From [Flexibacter] sp. ATCC 35103 (lineage in GTDB: Bacteria > Bacteroidota > Bacteroidia > Flavobacteriales > Flavobacteriaceae): a DNA stretch of 64,000 bases. The stretch is from contig NZ_MTQF01000011.1 of NCBI RefSeq assembly GCF_001975985.1, positions 115,319 to 179,318 on the forward strand. The letters are read 5' to 3'. Shown here piece by piece: positions 17,805 through 26,969 of this stretch. Below the pieces are notes generated by a model. The model was given only the letters and a program-made list of their open reading frames with translations, ran no database searches and was not told where the DNA came from. The stretch's first letter is position 1. Every line of letters begins with the position of its first letter. A program made the translations under genes and the position numbers.

Positions 17805-18548
17805 ATGTCAGAATTATCTATTAATACAACACAAAATGTTAAAATAAATTTTATTGCCGCTTCAGCCGGAGAACGAATAGGATCTTATTTTATCGATCTG
17901 GCTATTAAACTCGCCTATGTAACGGTGATTTCCCTAATCTTTTTTTATGGGTTAAATTTCGATAAATTATTCCAGACATTAGACAATTGGTCAAAAACTT
18001 CCATTATTTTAATTCTTTATTTTCCGTTTTTTATTTATTCCTTAACCCTAGAAAGTATTTTTGAAGGACAGACTATCGGGAAAAAATTAGTGAAGATAAA
18101 AGTCGTGAAAATAGATGGTTATCAAGCCGGATTTGGCGATTATTTAATGCGTTGGTTTTTTAGATTAATTGATATTACACTTTTATACGGAATTGTAGCG
18201 ATCGTAAGTGTAGTTTCGAGTAAAAAAGCACAAAGATTAGGCGATATGGTTGCAGGAACCGCTGTGATAACGCTAAAAAATAAAATCAATATTAGTCATA
18301 CAATCCTTGAAGAAATTGGCGATGCATATGTTCCTACATATCCTTTGGTGATTAAACTTTCTGATAATGATATGCGAATTATTAAAGAGACTTTTCAAAA
18401 TGCGCTTGCACGAAATGACCATGAAGTTATTTATAAATTAGTAGCGAAGATTGAAAATGTTACCGGAATCAAAAATCAATCAGGGAATAGTAATGATTTC
18501 TTGAGAGTTATCCTGAAAGATTATAATTTTTACACTCAGAATATGTAG
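17805..18548 (+). CDS. RDD-family membrane protein
   Basis: A 247-residue protein with an RDD domain over the first 155 residues. The domain has AGERIGSYFIDLAIKLAY at the start (conserved Arg/Asp), three or four membrane helices and IGKKLVKIKVV plus RLGDMVAGTAVI near its end. The soluble C-terminus of about 90 residues is helical. RDD proteins are proposed transporters or membrane organisers, and some have been linked to sodium/proton exchange. It is divergent to the SpoIIM-like gene with a 20-base gap and is a typical cluster member. Confidence 0.9.
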   Translation: MSELSINTTQNVKINFIAASAGERIGSYFIDLAIKLAYVTVISLIFFYGLNFDKLFQTLDNWSKTSIILILYFPFFIYSLTLESIFEGQTIGKKLVKIKVVKIDGYQAGFGDYLMRWFFRLIDITLLYGIVAIVSVVSSKKAQRLGDMVAGTAVITLKNKINISHTILEEIGDAYVPTYPLVIKLSDNDMRIIKETFQNALARNDHEVIYKLVAKIENVTGIKNQSGNSNDFLRVILKDYNFYTQNM

Positions 18549-18636
18549 GATTGAAAATTTAAAGTTTTAAATTAAATTACGAATCTAATCTCAAAATCTT
18601 AGTATCTCTTTACCTTTGCACCTTGAAAAAGAAAGA

Positions 18637-19239
18637 ATGTTTCATTTATTAGATCTTATCGGTACGATGGCTTTTGCTATGTCCGGCGCTTTAACGGCAA
18701 TGCATAAAAAACTGGATCCGTTTGGTGTTTTTATTATTGCTTTTGTTACGGCAGTTGGCGGTGGTACGCTTCGTGATGTTTTAATTGGCAGAACACCGGT
18801 GGGGTGGATGCAGGATTTAAAATATGTCTATGTGATTATTTTGGGTTTTGGCCTTGCAATTCTCTTTAGAAAAAAGTTTGACAAATTAAGAACGTCTTTG
18901 TTTTTATTTGATACTATTGGGTTAGGGGTTTTTACTTTAATAGGTCTTGAAAAAGGAATCATGATTGGTTTACATCCTGTAATTTGCATTGCTTTAGGAA
19001 CTATGACAGCTTGTTTTGGCGGCGTTACACGGGATATTTTATGTACTGAAATTCCAACAATATTCAGACGTGAAATTTATGCTACGATTTGTATTTTTGG
19101 CGGAATCGTGTTTTTTGCTCTTAAAAAATTAAATTTAGATGACGACGTTTTGTATTTAGTAACATCAGTTGTGATTATTACAGTTCGATTGTTAGCGGTA
19201 AAATTCAAATGGTATTTACCGGCATTTGAACATAAATAA
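18637..19239 (+). CDS. TRIC-type cation channel (UPF0126/YicG family)
   Basis: A seven-helix membrane protein of about 200 residues with the internal duplication typical of bacterial TRIC channels. The two halves carry matching motifs GGGTLRDVLIGRTPVGW and GGVTRDILCTEIPTIFRRE, each before an amphipathic segment. Bacterial TRIC proteins are trimeric, potassium-preferring cation channels. The open frame begins at TTG 18616, but ATG 18637 (MFHLLDLIGTMAFAMSG) is the better start. It follows the RDD gene on the same strand after about 90 bases and could be co-transcribed. Confidence 0.9.
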   Translation: MFHLLDLIGTMAFAMSGALTAMHKKLDPFGVFIIAFVTAVGGGTLRDVLIGRTPVGWMQDLKYVYVIILGFGLAILFRKKFDKLRTSLFLFDTIGLGVFTLIGLEKGIMIGLHPVICIALGTMTACFGGVTRDILCTEIPTIFRREIYATICIFGGIVFFALKKLNLDDDVLYLVTSVVIITVRLLAVKFKWYLPAFEHK

Positions 19240-19328
19240 GATTTTTTAAACGATATTAGCCACAGATTAGGATTAAAATAGATTTTTTAGGCTAAAACTT
19301 AATGAATCAGTAAATAAGTGGCAGAAGA

Positions 19329-20306
19329 ATGACAAAATATATTGTAAAAAAATATGACCAGGATGACTATAAAATCTGGAATGATTTTGTAGCTCAGTCA
19401 AAAAATGCTACGTTTTTGTTTCATCGCGATTTTATGGAATATCACCAGGATCGTTTTGATGATTTTTCACTTTTAGTTTTCGAGGGTCAAAAGTTAGTTT
19501 CGGTTTTACCTGCGAATAAATCAGGTGAAATTATATACTCACATCAAGGGCTTACATACGGGAGTTTAGTGTATAAAGAGCAAACGAAATTAGCAGCTGT
19601 TATAGAAATTTTTCAGGCGATTTTATTTTTTCTGAATGAAAATAAGATTGAAATTTTACAATTTAAGGCACTTCCTTCTATTTATCATTTAAAGCCTGCT
19701 GACGAAGTTTTATATGCTTTGTTTTTAGGCGACGCAAAATTGGTACGCCGCGATTCTCTTTCAGTAATAGATTTATCACAAGATAATATTACATCAAAAA
19801 TTAGAAAAAGAGGTTTTCAAAAGGGAGTTTCAAATCAACTGATAATTAAGGAAGAAACTCATTTTGAATCTTTTTGGAATGAAATATTGATTCCTAATTT
19901 AGATAAAAGACATAATGCAAAACCCGTTCATTCTGTTGAAGAAATGAATTATTTAAAGTCGGTTTTTCCTAAAAATATTCATCAGTTTAATGTTTATTCA
20001 GGAGATAAAATTGTGGCAGGAACAACTGTTTTTGAAACTCAGACTGTAGCGCATTGTCAGTATATTTCGAAAAATAAAGATCAGGAAAATCTGGGAAGTT
20101 TAGATTTTCTTTTTCATCATTTAATTCAGGAAAGATTTGCTGAAAAGAGATTTTTTGATTTTGGTATTTCGAACGAAAATCAGGGGAAAAATCTAAATGA
20201 AGGATTATCATATTGGAAAGAAAGTTTTGGCGCAAGTATCATAATTCATGATTTCTACGAACTGCAAACTGTTAATTATAAAAAGTTAAAAGGTATTTTT
20301 GTTTAG
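19329..20306 (+). CDS. GNAT/FemAB-like acyltransferase of the polysaccharide cluster
   Basis: A 325-residue soluble protein with the two-lobed acyltransferase appearance of FemAB/GNAT proteins. The second half holds the likely acceptor/CoA region (IVAGTTVFETQTVAHCQYISK, NLGSLDFLFHHLIQERFAEKRFFDFGISNE). It is encoded 14 bases before a sugar aminotransferase, so a role in N-acylating the amino-sugar product is likely, though that is inferred from context. Alternatives are aminoacyl transfer to a surface polymer. The start is ATG at 19329. It is the first gene of the plus-strand run of four. Confidence 0.75.
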   Translation: MTKYIVKKYDQDDYKIWNDFVAQSKNATFLFHRDFMEYHQDRFDDFSLLVFEGQKLVSVLPANKSGEIIYSHQGLTYGSLVYKEQTKLAAVIEIFQAILFFLNENKIEILQFKALPSIYHLKPADEVLYALFLGDAKLVRRDSLSVIDLSQDNITSKIRKRGFQKGVSNQLIIKEETHFESFWNEILIPNLDKRHNAKPVHSVEEMNYLKSVFPKNIHQFNVYSGDKIVAGTTVFETQTVAHCQYISKNKDQENLGSLDFLFHHLIQERFAEKRFFDFGISNENQGKNLNEGLSYWKESFGASIIIHDFYELQTVNYKKLKGIFV

Positions 20307-20320
20307 TAATAAAAAATAAT

Positions 20321-21433
20321 ATGATATCATTTCTCGATCTTAAAAAAATAAACGAACCTTATGAAGCTGCTTTTCAGGAAAAACTGAAATCAGTTTTGGA
20401 TAATGGCTGGTATATTCTGGGAAATGAAGTAGCAGCGTTTGAAAAAGCTTTCGCTAAATTCTGCAAAACAGATTATTGTATTGGGGTCGGGAATGGTTAT
20501 GATGCTCTGGTTTTAATTTTTAAAGGATATATCCAACTGGGTAAACTTCAAAAAGGAGATGAAGTTATTGTGCCTGCAAATACTTATATTGCTAGTATTC
20601 TGGCTATTTTACAAGCAGATTTAATTCCTGTTTTGGTCGAACCCAGATTAGAAACTTACAATATAAATCCGGATTTAATTGAAGAAAAAATAACCTCGAA
20701 AACAAAAGCCATTTTAGCGGTTCATCTCTACGGACAATTGGCTGAAATGGATAAAATAAATGAAATTGCAAGTCAGAACAATCTATTAATTGTTGAAGAT
20801 GCTGCACAATCTCATGGTGCCATCACTACTCTGAAATCTAAAATCTATCCCGAAACTTCGGGACTAAAATCAGCTGTTGCCTATAGTTTTTATCCGGGTA
20901 AAAATTTAGGTACGTTGGGAGATGGCGGAGCAATAACCACAAACGATCCGGAATTGGCCAAAGTTCTTTTTTCGCTTCGCAATTATGGTTCTGAGAAAAA
21001 ATATTATAACGATTATATAGGCGTAAATTCAAGATTAGATGAACTTCAGGCTGCATTCTTAAATTTAAAATTACCTAATTTAAATAGTGATAATTACAAA
21101 CGCCGCACTATTGCAAAACGATATTTAGCGGAAATAAAAAATGATAAAATAATACTTCCGGTTTGGGAATTCTCTGATAATCACGTTTTTCATTTGTTTG
21201 TTATCAGAACTGAAAACAGAGAAAATTTGCAGGAATATTTAAGCCAAAATAATATTCAGACTGTTATACATTATCCAATTGCTCCACATAAACAAAAAGC
21301 ACTTTTAGATTTTAATGATTTATCTTTTCCAATTACAGAGAAGATTCATAATGAGGTTTTAAGTTTGCCAATAAATCCTGTTTTAACAGATTTGGAAGTT
21401 AGTTTTGTTATTGAAGTTTTAAATAAGTATTAA
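20321..21433 (+). CDS. DegT/DnrJ/EryC1/StrS-family sugar aminotransferase (FdtB/QdtB-like)
   Basis: A 370-residue PLP-dependent aminotransferase acting on nucleotide-linked keto sugars. Motifs: GVGNGYDALVLI (cofactor phosphate cup), DAAQSHGA (ring-stacking region), and FYPGKNLGTLGDGGAI with the Schiff-base Lys. With the FdtA/QdtA-type ketoisomerase at 25653, the likely step is transfer of an amino group to C3 of dTDP-3-keto-6-deoxyhexose, giving a Fuc3N or Qui3N precursor. The specificity is inferred from the pairing. The stop codon overlaps the next ATG by one base, so translation with the flippase is coupled. Confidence 0.9.
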   Translation: MISFLDLKKINEPYEAAFQEKLKSVLDNGWYILGNEVAAFEKAFAKFCKTDYCIGVGNGYDALVLIFKGYIQLGKLQKGDEVIVPANTYIASILAILQADLIPVLVEPRLETYNINPDLIEEKITSKTKAILAVHLYGQLAEMDKINEIASQNNLLIVEDAAQSHGAITTLKSKIYPETSGLKSAVAYSFYPGKNLGTLGDGGAITTNDPELAKVLFSLRNYGSEKKYYNDYIGVNSRLDELQAAFLNLKLPNLNSDNYKRRTIAKRYLAEIKNDKIILPVWEFSDNHVFHLFVIRTENRENLQEYLSQNNIQTVIHYPIAPHKQKALLDFNDLSFPITEKIHNEVLSLPINPVLTDLEVSFVIEVLNKY

Positions 21434-22923
21434 TGTCCAATAGCAAATCATATGAACAAATCTTAAAAGCGACTTCTCTTTTTGGCGGAGTTCAATTTTT
21501 TACCATACTTATTTCGGTAATCCGGACTAAATTTATTGCTGTATTTATAGGTGCGGCTGGTATGGGATTAATATCATTATTAAATTCTACGATTAACATA
21601 ATAGGCGGGATTTCTGGTTTAGGAGTTGAAACAAGTGCCATTAAAAATATTTCGGAAAAATATAAAGATGAAGATTTAAAAAGTATTTCCAGAATAGTCG
21701 CGATAGTAAAAAAAATGACGCTATTCACGGGTATATTTGGAACAATTTTAACCATTATTTTTTCAAAATGGCTTAGTATTATGACTTTTGGGAATACAGA
21801 TCAAATGTATTCGTTTATTTTTTTGTCGATAACATTGTTATTTAAACAAGTAACATCAGGACAATTGATCGTTTTGCAAGCAATAAGAAAAATGAGGTTT
21901 TTAGCTAAAGCCAATTTGTATGGAAATTTATTTGGACTATTGTTTTCAATTCCTTTATACATTTATTTTAAGATTGATGCAATTGTACCAACCATCATTA
22001 TAAGTTTTTTATCAGCGTTATTGTTTTCTTTTTATTTTTCGAATAAGATAAAGATTGAAAAAGAGAAAGTAGAAAAAATTCATTTTATAGGAGAAGGGAA
22101 AATTATAATTAAACTAGGATTAATGCTTACGATAAGTGGATTGTTGACATTGTTGTCTTCCTATCTCATTCAAATTTATATTAGTAACGTTAGTGATGTT
22201 GAACAAGTTGGTTTTTATAATGCAGGTTTTACATTATTGAATTCTTATGTAGGAATTATTTTTACCGTTATGAGCACGGATTATTTTCCAAGATTAGCGG
22301 CTATAAATAAAGACACTGAAAAAATAAAACAAAGTGTTACACAGCAATCTTTAATTTCAATTTTGATTATTACACCTATAATAGTTTTGTTTTTGACATT
22401 TGTGCCTTTGATAATAAAACTTATATATACTTCAAAATTCACCATAATAATACCAATGGTTTGTTTTGGAATTTTAGGAATGCTATTTAGAGCTGTTTCC
22501 TGGTCTATTGGATATATTCTAATTGCAAAAGGGGATTCTAAAATGTTTGTTAGAACTTCTATTTTGTTTAATATTGTATCGCTTGTAATGAATATTTTCG
22601 GATACTATTTTTACGGACTGAAAGGTTTGGGAATTAGTTTTTTAATATATTATGGTTTTCACTTTTTGATTTTGAAAATTATTACTAAAAAACGATATGG
22701 CTTTTATTTTGATAAGAGTTTTTATATCATTTATATGAGTTGTTTTTTAATATGTATTGTTAGTTTTTTATTGCGATATATAGAGCTGCCAGTAGTAAAA
22801 TACAGTTTAATGGGATTAATGTGTTTATTGTCGATAATTTTTGTTTTGTATCAGATTAATAAAGAAATGAATTTAAAAAATGTATTTATTTCGATTTTTA
22901 GAAATAATGATAATACTTTTTAA
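21433..22923 (+). CDS. Wzx-like polysaccharide flippase (MOP superfamily)
   Basis: A 496-residue integral membrane protein with about 12-14 predicted helices and few long loops. The N-terminus (KATSLFGGVQFFTILISVIR, AVFIGAAGMGLISLLNS) is typical of O-antigen/polysaccharide flippases that move undecaprenyl-linked repeat units across the inner membrane. Its position between a nucleotide-sugar aminotransferase and an acyltransferase fits. Its start overlaps the preceding stop codon by one base. No Wzy polymerase or ligase is recognisable in the window. Confidence 0.9.
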   Translation: MSNSKSYEQILKATSLFGGVQFFTILISVIRTKFIAVFIGAAGMGLISLLNSTINIIGGISGLGVETSAIKNISEKYKDEDLKSISRIVAIVKKMTLFTGIFGTILTIIFSKWLSIMTFGNTDQMYSFIFLSITLLFKQVTSGQLIVLQAIRKMRFLAKANLYGNLFGLLFSIPLYIYFKIDAIVPTIIISFLSALLFSFYFSNKIKIEKEKVEKIHFIGEGKIIIKLGLMLTISGLLTLLSSYLIQIYISNVSDVEQVGFYNAGFTLLNSYVGIIFTVMSTDYFPRLAAINKDTEKIKQSVTQQSLISILIITPIIVLFLTFVPLIIKLIYTSKFTIIIPMVCFGILGMLFRAVSWSIGYILIAKGDSKMFVRTSILFNIVSLVMNIFGYYFYGLKGLGISFLIYYGFHFLILKIITKKRYGFYFDKSFYIIYMSCFLICIVSFLLRYIELPVVKYSLMGLMCLLSIIFVLYQINKEMNLKNVFISIFRNNDNTF

Positions 22924-22924
22924 T

Positions 22925-23659
22925 ATGTACAATAAACTGAGGCTGGTATATCATCGATTTAAATTTTATTATTCAGTAAACTGGACTAAAACGCTGTATT
23001 TTAATTTTAAAAAATTTCCTTTTGATGTTGCAAAAAAACTTCCTGTATATTTTTATGGAAAGGTAAAATTTACTTCTATTGCAGGTAAAATTGAGATCAA
23101 CGCACCTATTCGAAAAGGAATGATTGGTTTTGGTCAGGCTTATGAAATGAATACAATTCATAAAGGGACTGCAGAAATTAATATAACTGGAACGTTAGTT
23201 TTTAAAGGAAGTGTACAATTTGGGAAAGATTATTTTGTTATAGTAAAAACAAACGGATACTGTGAATTTGGTCATATGTCTTCTCTTGCATCAAATGGAA
23301 AATTAATATGTACAGATAAAATTATTTTAGGAGATTATGCAAGATTAGGATCAGAATGTCAATTGATAGATACTAATTTTCATCAGATGATTGATACTCA
23401 AACAGGTGAGGTTTATAAAATGAGTTCACCTATACAAATAGGAAATTATAATTTTATTAGTAACAGAGTTTCTATTATGAAGGGAACTGTAACACCTAAT
23501 TTTTGTACTATTGCTTCAAATAGTGTCTGTACAAAAGATTATTCTTCGTTTGGGGAAAATGTTTTAATAGGTGGTATTCCTGTAAAATTGATTAAGAATA
23601 ATATTTCGAGAGATTGGCAAGGCGAAAAAGAAAATTTAAACAGATGGTTAATCGTTTAA
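22925..23659 (+). CDS. Left-handed beta-helix (hexapeptide) acyltransferase
   Basis: A protein of about 244 residues. The first 60 residues are basic and hydrophobic; the rest carries imperfect hexapeptide repeats of the left-handed beta-helix acyltransferase fold. The active region is LGDYARLGSECQLIDTNFH, with a likely catalytic His, and the pattern ends with FISNRVSIMKGTVTPNFCTIASNSV. It probably O- or N-acetylates a sugar of the surface polymer. The frame opens at 22880 inside the flippase gene, but ATG 22925 follows the flippase stop by one base. The 3' end overlaps the convergent glycosyltransferase gene by 4 bases. Confidence 0.85.
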   Translation: MYNKLRLVYHRFKFYYSVNWTKTLYFNFKKFPFDVAKKLPVYFYGKVKFTSIAGKIEINAPIRKGMIGFGQAYEMNTIHKGTAEINITGTLVFKGSVQFGKDYFVIVKTNGYCEFGHMSSLASNGKLICTDKIILGDYARLGSECQLIDTNFHQMIDTQTGEVYKMSSPIQIGNYNFISNRVSIMKGTVTPNFCTIASNSVCTKDYSSFGENVLIGGIPVKLIKNNISRDWQGEKENLNRWLIV

Positions 23660-24786
23660 TCCAAGTTCCAGACACTCAAATATTTTTCAGCAATTTTTAC
23701 ATAATCATGTTCTTTCTCTATAAAAGTTCTCGCACGTTTACCTATTGCAACTATTTCTTCAGGATTTTCAATTAAAAATGATAATTCCTGAACTAAATAA
23801 TCAACATCAGGAAGCGCATTTATACAAACCTTTTCAGTAAGATTATAATAATTTATAAATTCAGTTTCAGCGCCAGTAAACACTACTTTTCCTTTTGCCA
23901 TTGCTTCAAGTGCATTGTATCCCTGATCATACGAAAAAACCTGATCAAGCACAATATGGGCATTTCTAAAAAGAGTTATATATATGTTGTAAGGAGTATT
24001 TTCAGTTTTAATAATACGGACTTTTTCGCCGTATTTTTTCTGAATTATTTCAAGCGCTTCTGTAAAATAATGCGTTCCTTTTTTGATAGAACTTGTATTG
24101 TTTTCACCTAAAAAAATAACCACTTCTTTAGTAATGCTAAATGGCTCAAAGCAAATTTTATCTGTATTTACAGGATTCGGTATTAATGTTTCTTCAGATA
24201 GTGGAATTTTATAATCTAAATCGGATACAATTGTTTTGTTAACTTTTGATTGTATAAAATCATATAAACTTCGATAGTTTTTTTGAGTATATTTTAAGGA
24301 AAAAGAATAGGAAGATTTAAGTTTTCTATCTTCTAACAAAGGCGTTAATATAGAATATTTTCCAGTGTCTTTTAGCATAAAATCTATAATGGGAGTATCT
24401 TCACCACAAACTAAAAGAAAACTTTTTTTATTTTGATTAAAAAGCTTGTTCAGTAAGAATTTAGAGAAAAAAGGATAAGTTTCAATTGCATTTGAATTGA
24501 TTAATTGAACAGCGTCATAATTTTTGAGTTGTGGTAGAAAAAGCCAAAATCGTATTCCTTTTTCAGCCAATTGCAAATCAATTTTTAAAAGACGAAATAA
24601 GATCTTATTTAAAAATACTAAAAACTTATTCTTAAGGAAGTATCTCGGAAAAATAGAATAGTCTACAGGAAATTGTTTAAAACTATCACCGGTCGCAATA
24701 ATTTTAACTTCATGATGCAAAGCTTCTAATCCTTCTTTTAAAGAATTATGTAACCTGCTATATTCTCCTACCAAGAGTATTTTCAT
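23656..24786 (-). CDS. Glycosyltransferase, GT4-like
   Basis: A 376-residue protein with a GT-B type fold. The N-terminus MKILLVGEYSRLHNSLKEG is a Rossmann strand with Gly-rich turn. The C-terminal half has a second Rossmann domain (ITKEVVIFLGENN) and the donor-binding segment SYDQGYNALEAMAKGKVVFTG, typical of family GT4. It presumably adds one sugar to the lipid-linked repeat unit. It is on the opposite strand to its neighbours, convergent with the acyltransferase and divergent from the next glycosyltransferase across a 42-base gap. Confidence 0.82.
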   Translation of the reverse strand: MKILLVGEYSRLHNSLKEGLEALHHEVKIIATGDSFKQFPVDYSIFPRYFLKNKFLVFLNKILFRLLKIDLQLAEKGIRFWLFLPQLKNYDAVQLINSNAIETYPFFSKFLLNKLFNQNKKSFLLVCGEDTPIIDFMLKDTGKYSILTPLLEDRKLKSSYSFSLKYTQKNYRSLYDFIQSKVNKTIVSDLDYKIPLSEETLIPNPVNTDKICFEPFSITKEVVIFLGENNTSSIKKGTHYFTEALEIIQKKYGEKVRIIKTENTPYNIYITLFRNAHIVLDQVFSYDQGYNALEAMAKGKVVFTGAETEFINYYNLTEKVCINALPDVDYLVQELSFLIENPEEIVAIGKRARTFIEKEHDYVKIAEKYLSVWNLD

Positions 24787-24828
24787 TTGTGCCGGAAATA
24801 TTTATATTTACGTAAATATATATGAAAA

Positions 24829-25656
24829 ATGTCAAATGTTTTTTCTCAAAATGACTTCGAAATTTTAATTGCTACAAGAGACAGAAGTAATTTGGATTTT
24901 TTGTTGCCAATGTTTCCCTTTCAGCATTTTTCATTTTTCAATATCTTAATTGTAAATCAGTCTGAAACAGAGGTTTTAATTTCTGATTTTAAATCAGTTA
25001 GAGTAATTAATTCCACTGAAAAAGGTTTGTCTAAAAGCAGAAATCTGGCAATTAAAAATGCATCCGGAAAAATATGTTTAATTGCTGATGATGATGTGAT
25101 TTTTGCAAAAGATTTCAATAGAGATATTCTTTCAGCTTTTGAAATCCTTCCTTTTGCAAGTATAATTACATTTAATCATGAGAGAATTGGAGATTTGCAA
25201 CCTCAAAAAAAAGAAAAAGCCTCTTTTTTACATGATAAAAAAAGTATCTGGAATGTAAGTTCTATTGAAATTGCCTTTAAACCAGACGATATAAAAGAAA
25301 AAAACATCACTTTTGATGAATATTTTGGACTTGGTTCCTTTTTTGAAACAGCTGAAGAATTTTTGTTTTTAAAGCGAGCATTGATTCAAAACTTGAAAAT
25401 TTATTATAGCCCTGAAATTATTGTTTCGCATCCATTGTTTTCTTCTGGCAAAGCTGAAGGTGCAGATAACTTAATTTATGCCAGAGCCGCATTGTTTTAT
25501 AAATTGTATGGAAATTTTGCTTTCATTTTGCTTGCCAAATATGTGCTTTTTTTAATTAGAAAAAAGTACATTCGCTTTTTAGAATTAAGTAAGAAATATA
25601 AAATTGGATTAGCTGGAATTGCTCAATTCAAAGAATTAACCCAAAATAAACTATGA
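24829..25656 (+). CDS. Glycosyltransferase family 2-like protein
   Basis: A 275-residue GT-A fold protein. The nucleotide-binding N-terminus (FEILIATRDRSNLDFLLP), the GLSKSRNLAIKNASGKICLIADDDVIF segment with the metal-binding acidic motif (DDD), and a later FFETAEEFLFLKRAL region fit a GT2 enzyme. It lacks obvious membrane anchors except a hydrophobic stretch near the C-terminus. Its last codons overlap the next gene (ATGA, 4 bases), so it is translationally coupled to the FdtA/QdtA-like isomerase. The acceptor and donor are unknown; the coupling suggests a link to the 3-amino sugar. Confidence 0.82.
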   Translation: MSNVFSQNDFEILIATRDRSNLDFLLPMFPFQHFSFFNILIVNQSETEVLISDFKSVRVINSTEKGLSKSRNLAIKNASGKICLIADDDVIFAKDFNRDILSAFEILPFASIITFNHERIGDLQPQKKEKASFLHDKKSIWNVSSIEIAFKPDDIKEKNITFDEYFGLGSFFETAEEFLFLKRALIQNLKIYYSPEIIVSHPLFSSGKAEGADNLIYARAALFYKLYGNFAFILLAKYVLFLIRKKYIRFLELSKKYKIGLAGIAQFKELTQNKL

Positions 25657-26060
25657 CTACAATTGGTGACGTTCAATTAATCGAAATTCCAAAAATTCAG
25701 GATAGACGAGGTAATCTGTCGGTTATAGAAGGAACGATAATTCCATTTGCTTCAAAACGTGTTTATTACTTATACGATGTTCCAAGCGGAAGCAAAAGAG
25801 GCGGACATGCACATAAAAAGCAGCAAGAATTTTTGATAGCCTTGAGTGGTAGTTTTGATGTTGTTTTGAAAGACGGAAAATCAACTCAGACTGTTACGCT
25901 AAACAGACCAAATTTGGGCTTATTAATTGTAGACGGAATTTGGCGCGAATTATGTAATTTTTCTTCAGGAGCTGTTTGTTTGGTTTTGGCTTCAGACGAA
26001 TTTGATGAAGAAGATTATATCAGGGAATATAAAAATTTTAAATTATTTAAAAACCGATGA
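25653..26060 (+). CDS. FdtA/QdtA-type dTDP-4-keto-6-deoxyhexose 3,4-ketoisomerase (cupin)
   Basis: A 135-residue single-domain cupin. The N-terminal IPKIQDRRGNLSVIEG, the YLYDVPSGSKRGGHAHKKQQEFLIALSG stretch with the two conserved His, and LLIVDGIWRELCNFSSGAVCLVLASDEFDEEDYIR are diagnostic for FdtA/QdtA. These enzymes convert dTDP-4-keto-6-deoxyglucose to the 3-keto sugar that the DegT-type aminotransferase then aminates. FdtA (galacto) or QdtA (gluco) stereochemistry cannot be decided by eye. It overlaps the preceding glycosyltransferase by 4 bases and the convergent glycosyltransferase by 18. Confidence 0.92.
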   Translation: MTTIGDVQLIEIPKIQDRRGNLSVIEGTIIPFASKRVYYLYDVPSGSKRGGHAHKKQQEFLIALSGSFDVVLKDGKSTQTVTLNRPNLGLLIVDGIWRELCNFSSGAVCLVLASDEFDEEDYIREYKNFKLFKNR

Positions 26061-26969
26061 GCCAAATCCTAAATTTGCCAATTTAAGTTTTACCTTAATT
26101 AAAAATTGAAGTAAATAGGGCGGAAGATGTAATAAAAATCTTTTTTTTCTGCCAATATTTTTTAAATCAATACCATTGTAATAATAATCAAAAAGTATTT
26201 TATTAGATAATAATTTACTTTTAATGGCAAGTGAAAATCTATTTAAATCTAAGAAGTATTTTAGATCTTGATTTGTTTTTTCAAGCTCGGTAAATTTCGA
26301 AAAATCCATTTTAGATGTTATCAAATTCGGATTTTTAGAAAGGCTGTTTTCATCGTGTATATACCGGACTAAAACTTTCCAAATAAATAAAACGGGATAT
26401 TTTAATCCAGTCCTAATCCATAAATCAGTGTCTTGTCCGCTTTTTATTTTTGGATCAAAAACGCCAATTTCCTCAAAAATATTTGTATTAAAAACAGCGC
26501 TTGATGTTAAAATAGCAGATTCTTTTACACTAGCTTTAAAGTAATTTACAAACTCAAAATCAGATTTTTTACTTATCGAATATTTTGCAGGAAATATTTT
26601 TTGTGATGTTTCAATTTCGATTGCGGCTGCAAATACTTTTTGTTCCGGAAACCGCGTACAATATTCATGCATTACTTTTAAAAAATCCGGATACCAATAG
26701 TCATCTGCATCAAGAAAGGTAACAAAAGATCCATTAGCTAAGGAAATTCCCAAGTTTCTGGTTAGGGAAACGCCTTCATTTTTTTTACTGTAATATCGAA
26801 TTCGCTCATCTTTAAAACTCAATAATTTTTCCTCACTTTTATCTGTTGAACCATCATTTATGACAATTATTTCGTAATCTCCAAAACTTTGATCCAAGAC
26901 ACTTTTTATGGTGTTTTCGATAAATTTTTCTTTATTATACAACGGAATTATTACAGAAAAAAATGTCAT
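26043..26969 (-). CDS. Glycosyltransferase family 2
   Basis: A 308-residue GT2 enzyme. It shows the start FFSVIIPLYNKEKFIENTIKSV, the EIIVINDGSTDKSEE nucleotide-binding loop, and the metal-binding FLDADDYW motif, followed by the catalytic region DPKIKSGQDTDLWIR. It probably transfers a hexose during surface-polysaccharide repeat-unit assembly. The start is ATG at 26969, immediately adjacent to the stop of the upstream glycosyltransferase (26970), so the two are one transcription unit with ftsE. The 3' end runs 18 bases into the convergent FdtA/QdtA-like gene. Confidence 0.92.
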   Translation of the reverse strand: MTFFSVIIPLYNKEKFIENTIKSVLDQSFGDYEIIVINDGSTDKSEEKLLSFKDERIRYYSKKNEGVSLTRNLGISLANGSFVTFLDADDYWYPDFLKVMHEYCTRFPEQKVFAAAIEIETSQKIFPAKYSISKKSDFEFVNYFKASVKESAILTSSAVFNTNIFEEIGVFDPKIKSGQDTDLWIRTGLKYPVLFIWKVLVRYIHDENSLSKNPNLITSKMDFSKFTELEKTNQDLKYFLDLNRFSLAIKSKLLSNKILFDYYYNGIDLKNIGRKKRFLLHLPPYLLQFLIKVKLKLANLGFGSSVFK

